This document shows, one piece after another, positions 15,801 through 22,400 of a DNA stretch of 23,854 nucleotides. The DNA comes from a virus. The notes beneath the pieces were generated by a model, which saw only the letters and a list, made by a program, of their open reading frames with translations, ran no database searches and was not told where the DNA came from. Position 1 is the first letter of the stretch. The number at the start of each line of letters is the position of its first letter. A program made the position numbers and the translations under genes. The DNA lies in IMG/VR virus record IMGVR_UViG_3300033153_002950, positions 1 to 23,854 of that record; one strand, 5' to 3'.

Positions 15801-15954
15801 CAAGCCGGCGCGTCAAAGATGCAAGGCGATCCGGTTCAGCATTTACGATTCGGCACGCAGCACGCCGTTTTCGTCGTTTGACTTGTCGGAGATTGCGCTT
15901 GAAGTTGGCTACAAGCCGGGGCTGGCCAAGATGCGAGCCACCAACACGCTGTGA
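12817..15954 (+). CDS. Tail nozzle / DNA-stabilisation-like protein (1045 aa)
   Basis: The N-terminus INLPFDAGINEKIDHKHLPAGQ (broken here: INLPFDAGINEKID, then HKHLPAGQLDTCRNVRFDK) and IGTITKRPGFD match the start of podovirus tail-tube or packaged-DNA-stabilisation proteins, comparable in role to P22 gp10 or T7 gp12, which plug the portal channel after packaging. The rest is beta-strand-rich and looks like a propeller, with a VVDDEDRTKIWPSKTKVHG region and a C-terminal VWDYLLNRWSV strand pair common to the family. At 1045 residues it is clearly longer than P22 gp10 and T7 gp12, so extra domains are likely. It has more than 20 Cys, unusual for a virion protein. ATG 12817 sits in a TGATG overlap; ATG 12805 is a less likely start. 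Confidence 0.8.
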   Translation: MPLQRKIINLPFDAGINEKIDHKHLPAGQLDTCRNVRFDKIGTITKRPGFDKEDIAIQTGGETRIVNKTASLFTRDSELYGVLEGFNDAPAPDAPEEPDGYHVFSRDDASSKWWKAGRCEPMRYGVRSISQATVETKSADYAENTTLGIGCAAWVEYDHASTKTRIAIALIDTATGSFIRHTRGESALDDAVAPHVVKVGAYFHVYAISPTTAEIDLIVINTAAIPAAPAMRTTTVTITNVHAGGLYDCCYFPVNGTTDHSCCLYKESVAGKLTLKYYEGDGTLTGTVDLNAVCGTLTPKSAVTIANTYDHNAVADLLTVAYIDNGTGNTKICILADDLSQHTADATLTTDTAADTIHNITLCVDPSWDRNTVGNSAVRVYMSATHGTDACYNYVRQAIFMFAGIAGRAFDGTTFKNCALASKAFPYNHSDTGGLSHYRAGVWVVYDSDLQSTLFLVGNTAPATDYTAPALDQAEQFTAARLLCSVASGTPADQHLPSVVPSPTGGDPGWRFATTRRERFDADGDVILSAVICSMTKRLRNMDSAQMGPTAQVAIGQLFDVDGRAYESGYHYYPEPLQETDAGGGALADADYTYRAIYEWTDRSGQVHRSAYGEVTCTVAGKAGAGSCVIGGPYLERGDTSKIQEVRIALYRLCSDGSYHRVVEVTGGKINDLTNPQWTITDGVADGTLLDNEILYTDGSALENIAPPPCTIIADRRDRLFVVDDEDRTKIWPSKTKVHGEGLAFSDITQFWVKTGGDIVALAVMDERVIVFKEHQIHVFAGPGPNDYGVGSFTAPRPVSTSIGCKDRNSIAQTDKGIVFWSHDGWYMLNRGLGLEYIGAPIEDHKANIPSSAVAVPWEHELRITYGSTILVWDYLLNRWSVSSLPSTVIAYSSCLWDEKHCVLDSLGNLWTQDKTASGFRDDTTEIETKAITSWIKPGDLLAGYQRIWWVHLTGQVLAAHTLNVDVFYDYEDTVPGETFDFVITAAADPMELRFKPARQRCKAIRFSIYDSARSTPFSSFDLSEIALEVGYKPGLAKMRATNTL

Positions 15955-15962
15955 GGTGAATC

Positions 15963-16514
15963 ATGGGTATTTTCGACGCTGACTTCTGGATCGGACGTGG
16001 CCCCGGTCAATCACAGCAAGGCATGGAAGGCTACGGCTACAATGAGGCCCGTTTCGGCACTGGACAGGCCGGGGACACCCTGCAAAGCCAATTTCAGCAG
16101 GGTGCGGCTGGACAGGGGCCGTCTGCTGCCCGTGAGCAACTGGGTTGGGGGTTGGGACGTGCCAACCAGGCTGCAATGGCTCAGAGCCGCTCTATGGCCG
16201 GTGTCAACCCCGCTATAGCGCAACGCATGTCCCAACAGGCCATGTCGCAGAACGCCGCCAATGCGAATCAGCAAGCGGCCGTGATGCGAGCGCAAGAACA
16301 AGCGCAGCAACAGGGCATGCTTGCCCAATGGCTGCAAAGCCAGAGACAGGCAGGCATGGGCCTTGAGCAACTGAGAGGCCAGGACCAGATGGGCCTGAAT
16401 CAGTTGCGCCTGCAGCAAGACCTGTATAACCAGCAGGCGCAAGAGCAACAGGGGTTCTTGGGAACCGCTTTGGGCATGGCTGGCGATCTGGCCGGTGCCT
16501 TGATCCCGGGGTGA
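15963..16514 (+). CDS. Gln/Ala-rich internal virion (ejection) protein (183 aa)
   Basis: GAGGTGAATC directly precedes ATG 15963, overlapping the end of the nozzle gene region. After a Gly-rich head (about 1-40) the protein is dominated by Gln, Ala and Met, with helical stretches such as QAVMSQNAANANQQAAVMRAQ-type sequence near 90-115 and LEQLRGQDQMGLNQLRLQQDL near 133-155. It closes with a small hydrophobic segment (GTALGMAGDLAGALIPG). Such proteins lie between tail and ejection genes in short-tailed phages and are packaged in the head. The function in DNA delivery is inferred from position and composition. Confidence 0.75.
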   Translation: MGIFDADFWIGRGPGQSQQGMEGYGYNEARFGTGQAGDTLQSQFQQGAAGQGPSAAREQLGWGLGRANQAAMAQSRSMAGVNPAIAQRMSQQAMSQNAANANQQAAVMRAQEQAQQQGMLAQWLQSQRQAGMGLEQLRGQDQMGLNQLRLQQDLYNQQAQEQQGFLGTALGMAGDLAGALIPG

Positions 16515-16518
16515 TAAT

Positions 16519-18216
16519 ATGCCGACTGATGCCGACAGACGGGCCGCAATGGCTGTGCTGGGAATCCCGGAGGATGCCAGCCCGTGGGATATCACGGACG
16601 AACAGAGGCGTGCCATTGCCGGAGAGGCAACGGATCTCCCCCTGCAGATCGACCCGGGCGATCAAGTGGGCCTTGGTCAGATCCCGGCACAGGAGGGGTT
16701 TCAAACAGCCCCGGCCACCTCGATAGACCTGACCACCCAGGCCACTCAACCGGCACAGGCCCAACCCACTGCCCCGGCAGCACCACCAACTGGCCTCGAC
16801 GTGTCACGGGTGGCCGGACAAGACCCGGCAGGGACGATAGGAGCCCCCGGAGCGGGTGGGATGAGGGCTCCACGTCTGCCGGGCGTGGGTGTGTCAACCA
16901 AGCCGCTTAGAGAGGCCCGTGAGCGTGTCCAGGATATTGGAGACGAGGCTTTCAGCGAATACGACAGCCGGGCGAAACTGTACCGCGACGCTGCCGACAA
17001 AGAGCGAGCGGCAACGGCCGCCAAGACCGGGGCGCAATGGGAGAGCGCACAGGTACAAGAAGACATCATGCAATCCGGGGTCGAGAAGGCCGAACGGCTG
17101 CAGGTTGACCACGCGCAACGGGTCAACAAGGCACAGGCGGACGTTGACACCAAAATGGGTCAGTATGAACAGGCCCGGCAGGAGTTCGCGGCCAGCCGGA
17201 TAGACCCGGATGGATTCTACAAAGAGCCGGACGGCTCGACCAATTATGGCAAGAAAATCGGCGCCGCTGTAGCAATCGCACTTGGCAGCATGGCCTCTCG
17301 ACTCCCCGGCCGAATGGGTGGGGGTGGCCCCAATACGGCCTTGAAGATGATTCAGACCGCCATTCAGCGAAACATCAGGGGCCAGGAAGTCAACTTGCAG
17401 AAAAAGGGACAGGCCGTCGGGATGGCACAAACCGAGGTGGGCATGGCCCGCAACCTGTTTTCGGACGCCACGTCCCAAGCCCTGGCCGCTGAGAACGCCC
17501 ACTGGCAGCACGTCCAGCACAAAATCCAGCAAGCCATGATGGGCAGCAAGTCGCAGGAGATCCTTGCGACCGGCCAGCAGTTGCAAGCGGCGATTGTGGA
17601 CAAGGTGAATCAGAATGAGGCTCAACTGAAACAGGGGGAGTTGGCCACCCGGTTGAAAACAGCCTCGACCGAAGCCAGAATTGCGGGCACAGAGATAGGG
17701 CTGAAACAAAAGGGTAGACAGCTGGAACTCCAGCGGGCGGCGGCACAGAGAACCCTTGAAGCCAAGGCGGCACAGGTTCAAAAGCCGGACGTTATGCCCC
17801 CGGGTACGCGGTTGTCTCAGGAGTCGATACGAAAGGGGTTTACCCCAAACAAGAAAGATCGGGGGATTATCAAGGAAGCAATGGCCAGTTACAACCCGGC
17901 AAAAACCGGCATTACGAAGCTGATCGCGTGGCGTGTCAAGTACGGTGCAGAAAAGATGGACAGAACCGCCATGGCGGAGGGTGCCGCGATTGCCAAGGGC
18001 TTGATCCTTGAGTTGAAGGTAATGGAAAAGATGGGCGCCCATTTCACTGAAATGGAAAAAGAATTGCTGGGCATAACCGAAAACCCGGGTGATATCGGAT
18101 TTGTACTGACAACTCTGCGGACGATTGACCAAAGAATCGACGATAAAATCGCGGGCCGTCTGAACGCCTACGGGCTGGACCTGGACAGATCCACGGGGAG
18201 CCGGAAACGTAACTGA
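16519..18216 (+). CDS. Internal virion / DNA-ejection protein (565 aa)
   Basis: The start ATG 16519 follows GGGGTGATAAT. Residues about 1-135 are Pro/Ala/Thr/Gln-rich and likely disordered. About 135-235 are charged helix (ERVQDIGDEAFSEYD, DAADKERAATAAKTG). A conserved-looking core at 245-340 has KKIGAAVAIALGSMASRLPG, then GGGPNTALKMIQTAIQRNIRGQ and further coiled coil, a pattern I associate with internal proteins of short-tailed phages, where a Gly/Ala-rich segment may enter the host membrane. Residues 340-440 are Gln-rich helix and the C-terminus is a compact helical domain. Coupled to the next gene by TGATG at 18214-18218. Confidence 0.75.
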   Translation: MPTDADRRAAMAVLGIPEDASPWDITDEQRRAIAGEATDLPLQIDPGDQVGLGQIPAQEGFQTAPATSIDLTTQATQPAQAQPTAPAAPPTGLDVSRVAGQDPAGTIGAPGAGGMRAPRLPGVGVSTKPLREARERVQDIGDEAFSEYDSRAKLYRDAADKERAATAAKTGAQWESAQVQEDIMQSGVEKAERLQVDHAQRVNKAQADVDTKMGQYEQARQEFAASRIDPDGFYKEPDGSTNYGKKIGAAVAIALGSMASRLPGRMGGGGPNTALKMIQTAIQRNIRGQEVNLQKKGQAVGMAQTEVGMARNLFSDATSQALAAENAHWQHVQHKIQQAMMGSKSQEILATGQQLQAAIVDKVNQNEAQLKQGELATRLKTASTEARIAGTEIGLKQKGRQLELQRAAAQRTLEAKAAQVQKPDVMPPGTRLSQESIRKGFTPNKKDRGIIKEAMASYNPAKTGITKLIAWRVKYGAEKMDRTAMAEGAAIAKGLILELKVMEKMGAHFTEMEKELLGITENPGDIGFVLTTLRTIDQRIDDKIAGRLNAYGLDLDRSTGSRKRN

Positions 18217-21137
18217 TGCCTGTCACCATTTACAGCCGCCAGACCGGCGAAGCGGTCACGCTCCCCGAGGACCAGGCGCAGCAAGCCATCGCTGCCGGTA
18301 CGCATGGCCTTGAGAAGGGCACCCGGGTCAATATCATCGGGGAGGACAACCAGTCTTATTCCGTGGATGCCAACGACCTGCAGGCCGAGCTGACAAAGTA
18401 CGGCGCCCGGCTGGAGTCAAGCGAGGAAACCAGGCACAGGGAAGTCGTGGCCGAATACGGCCAGGGCATTGGTTCAGAGCTTGCGGCCGGGGCGCTTGGC
18501 GCGGCCCGTGGCATATCGCTCGGCCTGTCCGATCCGGCGTTGATCCATTCCGGCCTGATGAAAAAGGAATCCATCGCCGGGTACAAGGAAGCCCTGCCGG
18601 AAACATCCATGGGCGCAGAGCTTGTAGGCGTCGGTGGCTCCCTGCTAATCCCCGGCATGGGTGCCGCCCGGGCGGGCAAGCTAGCACAGGCTGGCCGTGC
18701 CGTGACAGCCCCCGTCCGGGGCGTGGCCAAGCTCGGCCTTGCCGTGGAGAAGGGTGTAGGGGCTGCCACCAAAAAGATGCTTGGCGGGGGTGCGGATCGG
18801 TTCGTCGGGCGCGCCATGACGAAAGCGACCGGACTTGGCGCCGGGTCTGCCGTCGAAGGTGCGCTGTATGGTGGGGGTCAATTCATAAGCGAGGCCAGCC
18901 TGGGAGAGATTGACGCCACGGCAGAAAACTTGCTCGGCCATGTGGGCATGGGTGCTGCCATTGGTGGTGGCTTCGGCGCGGGGCTCGGTGGTGGCTTCGA
19001 ATCCCTGGCAGCCATCGGCCGTGGTGCAAAGCGCATGTCCAAAAGCACAGCGGCCCGCGTGGTTGGCCTGTGGGAAAAGCAGACGGGCAACAAGGCCGTT
19101 CCGGGGTTGGCCGATGCATACGCCAAGACATCCGGGGTGGTATCGGGAGCCGGTGACGAGATAGCGCCCTTTTTCGGCAAGGGTGGGGCGGAGGTTCGAA
19201 GGCGATCAACCATCACAGACGACGCAATCAGCACAAAGGCTGCCAGCCTGTCGGCCGAACGGGACGCACTGGAAACGCTAGAGTCGGGAGTGATTGATTC
19301 AGCGACCGGCAAGATGAAAACCGAGTTTATGCAAGCCGCCGGTAAAGAGGCAAGCCGGGACGTGGTACACGCGGAAGTGTTATCGACACTTGGCGCAGTG
19401 GCGACCCCGGACGGCAAACAGGCGGGGTTACTTGGCGACCTGATGGAAATGTCGTCTAACAAGGCGGCGCCGCTATACGGCAAGGCACAAGGGGCATTGA
19501 TAGACGCCCGCAAGGCTGTCACAACTGCGAACGATGACTTGCTCAAGCTTGCTGCCAGAAAAGACACCGAGGCAATCGGGGAGATGTTTACCCGGGTGGA
19601 TGAGGTCAAGCGGTACATTGGCAGGAAAACAGAACACCTCGGGAATGCATACAAGCGGACCGGGGATCCGCAGATATTGAAGGCAATCGAGCAAATGGAC
19701 GGGCAATATCAAAGCCTTCGAAATCTGCTGGAACAAGACTCCATTTGGGGCAAGACCGCATCGGCGGCACAGAAGGAAGTCAATCAATACTGGGTCCCGG
19801 TCATGCGCCGGGTGGGTCACAAACCCAAGTACCGCCTGGATCGCATCATAGGAAAAGAGGACTTCCACAAGGCCCGGCCCGGCAAGACCACCATGAGACA
19901 GACGGACCCCGGGGAAATGGAAAAGTTCTTGCAGGACCTCGGGACCAACAAGGTCAAGCTCGACCGCGAATGGGTCAGCCAGCAGATGACAGCCAAGGAA
20001 AACCTGTTGGATGCCATCGGCCGTCATTACGATGTTGACCCCGCAAAGATAGCCGACGCCCGGGCGATCCGAAAGTCAATGAAGGCGCAGATTGACGATC
20101 TGGAGAAGTCCATCGGTATGCGCAATCAGTTACGCTCGGTTGAGGCAACCGCCCGGGGCAGTGGTTTGGACGTAGGCACGGCTGCCGCTGCCGGGTACAT
20201 GCTCGGCGGCCCGGTGGGTGCGCTTATCGGTGGTGCTGCCGGCGCGCTTATCAACCCGGCGAAAACCATCAGGCAGCTGGCCACACTGGACCGGGTGTCG
20301 GCAGGATACCGGCTCAAGATCTCCAACGCTGTGCGGGGCTTCACCAGCCAGGCGAAAAAGGGTGCTGCGCCCGTCAAGCGTGCTGGCCGGGTGGGTGCCA
20401 TTGTCGAGCGGCGCAGACAGGCAAAGCGTTTGATTGCCCCGGCTGCAGTGGGCGTGCTGAACCGTGTTTCCTTCGGGGAAAAGCCCCCGAACAAAAAAGA
20501 CAGTCGGGTTGAGGCGTACCAGAAGCGCATGGCTGAACTGTCGGTGCTGGTGAACAACCCGGACGCCGCGTTGGAACGCCTACATAAGGGCACGGAAGTG
20601 GCTCAAGAGGTGGCCCCGAAGGTCACCGACGCGGTACGAAACAAAATCGTCCAGGCCGCAAACTTCCTACTTGAGAAGGCCCCGAAACGCCCCGGGCAAC
20701 CGGGCATGTATTCCGGGGACCGGTGGCGTCCGCCTGAATCCGAGATCGACAAGTGGGAGCGGTACATTCAGGCCGTAGACAACCCGGCCAGCGTACTCGA
20801 TGACCTCAAGAACGGCACGGTCAACCGGGAGAGCGTGGAAGTTCTGCGCGAACTGTACCCCCGGCTGTATGAGCAAGTCACGGCCGAAATCGTTGAGAAC
20901 CTCGCAGACATCTCGGAACTGCCCTACCAGGAACGGATCCGGCTCGACGTGCTATTTCCCGAGGTGCAGATTGACCCAACGATGCGGCCGGAGTTCGTGG
21001 CCAGCATGCAGGCGGCCACAATCAAGGCACAGCCCGGGCAGATGCAAAAACCACAGGCGGGCCGAATGTCAGGGTTGAGCGGGGCGGGAAAACCTGAAAT
21101 GATGACGAAATCACAGCGGCTAGCCGCAAAGGACTGA
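18216..21137 (+). CDS. Large internal virion / DNA-ejection protein (973 aa)
   Basis: The product has a small N-terminal beta domain (about 1-60, with VTLPEDQAQQAIAAG and YSVDANDLQAEL), then Gly/Ala-rich amphipathic or membrane-like segments near 88-109 (ELAAGALGAARGISLGL), 132-153, 238-268 (GMGAAIGGGFGAGLGGGF) and 652-680 (GYMLGGPVGALIGGAAGAL). Long helical stretches separate them. This fits the third and largest protein of an ejection module that forms a trans-envelope conduit in podoviruses such as T7 (gp14-16) or P22 (gp7, gp16, gp20). No lytic transglycosylase motif was visible. The start overlaps the previous stop (TGATG). Confidence 0.75.
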   Translation: MPVTIYSRQTGEAVTLPEDQAQQAIAAGTHGLEKGTRVNIIGEDNQSYSVDANDLQAELTKYGARLESSEETRHREVVAEYGQGIGSELAAGALGAARGISLGLSDPALIHSGLMKKESIAGYKEALPETSMGAELVGVGGSLLIPGMGAARAGKLAQAGRAVTAPVRGVAKLGLAVEKGVGAATKKMLGGGADRFVGRAMTKATGLGAGSAVEGALYGGGQFISEASLGEIDATAENLLGHVGMGAAIGGGFGAGLGGGFESLAAIGRGAKRMSKSTAARVVGLWEKQTGNKAVPGLADAYAKTSGVVSGAGDEIAPFFGKGGAEVRRRSTITDDAISTKAASLSAERDALETLESGVIDSATGKMKTEFMQAAGKEASRDVVHAEVLSTLGAVATPDGKQAGLLGDLMEMSSNKAAPLYGKAQGALIDARKAVTTANDDLLKLAARKDTEAIGEMFTRVDEVKRYIGRKTEHLGNAYKRTGDPQILKAIEQMDGQYQSLRNLLEQDSIWGKTASAAQKEVNQYWVPVMRRVGHKPKYRLDRIIGKEDFHKARPGKTTMRQTDPGEMEKFLQDLGTNKVKLDREWVSQQMTAKENLLDAIGRHYDVDPAKIADARAIRKSMKAQIDDLEKSIGMRNQLRSVEATARGSGLDVGTAAAAGYMLGGPVGALIGGAAGALINPAKTIRQLATLDRVSAGYRLKISNAVRGFTSQAKKGAAPVKRAGRVGAIVERRRQAKRLIAPAAVGVLNRVSFGEKPPNKKDSRVEAYQKRMAELSVLVNNPDAALERLHKGTEVAQEVAPKVTDAVRNKIVQAANFLLEKAPKRPGQPGMYSGDRWRPPESEIDKWERYIQAVDNPASVLDDLKNGTVNRESVEVLRELYPRLYEQVTAEIVENLADISELPYQERIRLDVLFPEVQIDPTMRPEFVASMQAATIKAQPGQMQKPQAGRMSGLSGAGKPEMMTKSQRLAAKD

Positions 21138-21140
21138 GAC

Positions 21141-22391
21141 ATGAAAAAAGCACTTTTGATTTTGCTGGCCGTCTGTTTTCCCATTGCGGCCGTGGCGGGT
21201 GAAACGGTCAAGCTGATCGACCACCAGGACGTGCGAACGGAATACACGCAGCGCGGCATGTCCCCCGGGCGGGCGCATGTGTCAACCCAGATGACCTATG
21301 CGCTCTCCACCGGGGAATCGGTCACCGGCTGGACGGTTTTGGGCAACGATACAATCAATTTTGCCTTGACCGTCAACCATGTGCTGGGCGCGAAAGCACA
21401 CGAATACGACAAGACGGACGGGGCCGCGAACACAAAACACGGGGGCGTGCAATCGACAATTACGGCGGTTGACTTGACCAACTACCTCCAAAACGCTGGT
21501 ACCATTACCTGGACCCAGTACGTCTCGGCCACGACCGACATTGCGGAATGCTGGGTCAGGCTCGGAACGGATGCCAGCAACTACAATGAATGGTCTGTTG
21601 ATGATGACGCCATGGCTGCCGGGTGGAATCACATTTCCGCCAACGTGACTCAACCCTGCCACTACGCCGGGAACGGCTGGGATAGCGCAGTAGTAACATA
21701 TATCGCGGTCGGCTGTGAGTTTGACGCGGAAACAGACGCCCTGGCCGACATGGCTACCGACTGCATTTGTGTGTCGAGCGGGATCAAGACGCTGGCGGAT
21801 CTGTCGGCCTCCATTACCACCTCGGTAAACACGCCCAACATCAACCTGCATAGGCTCGGTGGCCAGCCGGTGAATGAGGGCGTGGGCAACGTCGGGAACG
21901 CCACGCAACGGATTACCATTGCGGACGACGATACTAATTTAGCGGCACAGACCACGGACCTTGCCGCCATCGAAGCCCTGCAGATTCTGATTGAGGCTCT
22001 GCTGACGACCATCGACAGTGATACCAACGACATCAAGACGGCCGTCGAGATAATGGACGACTGGGACGACGGGTCGGATCACGCGGAGGTGGTCACACTG
22101 CCACCGGCACTTGACGCGGACTTGAACACGGCTTGTGTTGCCCTGACGAATGGCGAAGTCGAAACCGTATTGGGCACCGGGTCGGATCACTTCCGGGTGT
22201 GCGCCTACGGAAATTCTGCTTTTATTGAGTGCGGCGCGTCCAGCCCGGCAGGCTTCGATCACACGGTTGGAGAGTTTTCATTCATGGTGGCAGACGGCCA
22301 ATGTCATGACGTGAAAATAACGGATGCCAACTGCTATCACATCGCAGTGGCTACGGCTGGCTGGATCTGCTTCAACAACTTCCTGCAGTAG
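21141..22391 (+). CDS. Signal-peptide-bearing jelly-roll protein, possible fibre or exported host-contact protein (416 aa)
   Basis: AAAGGA at 21128-21133 precedes ATG 21141. The first 20 residues form a classical Sec signal peptide: MKK, a hydrophobic LLILLAVCFPIA core and AVA-G cleavage pattern at about 18-20. The mature part has a jelly-roll-like domain with YTQRGMSPGRAHVSTQMTYA and the WTQYVSATTDIAECWVRLG strands, a linker with IADDDTNLAAQTTDLAAIEAL and MDDWDDGSDH as seen in phage tail proteins, and a C-terminal beta domain with FRVCAYGNSAFIECG. I count 11 Cys after the signal peptide. Fibre-like domains suggest virion attachment, but a signal peptide suggests export; which applies is unresolved. 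Confidence 0.75.
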   Translation: MKKALLILLAVCFPIAAVAGETVKLIDHQDVRTEYTQRGMSPGRAHVSTQMTYALSTGESVTGWTVLGNDTINFALTVNHVLGAKAHEYDKTDGAANTKHGGVQSTITAVDLTNYLQNAGTITWTQYVSATTDIAECWVRLGTDASNYNEWSVDDDAMAAGWNHISANVTQPCHYAGNGWDSAVVTYIAVGCEFDAETDALADMATDCICVSSGIKTLADLSASITTSVNTPNINLHRLGGQPVNEGVGNVGNATQRITIADDDTNLAAQTTDLAAIEALQILIEALLTTIDSDTNDIKTAVEIMDDWDDGSDHAEVVTLPPALDADLNTACVALTNGEVETVLGTGSDHFRVCAYGNSAFIECGASSPAGFDHTVGEFSFMVADGQCHDVKITDANCYHIAVATAGWICFNNFLQ

Positions 22392-22400
22392 GAGCGCACC

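Noticed and set aside
16894-18132. 412-codon open frame on the - strand opposite the 565-residue internal protein
   Set aside because: The + strand frame has coupled start, ribosome site and a sensible coiled-coil composition; the antisense reading is a shadow rich in Leu, Cys and His.
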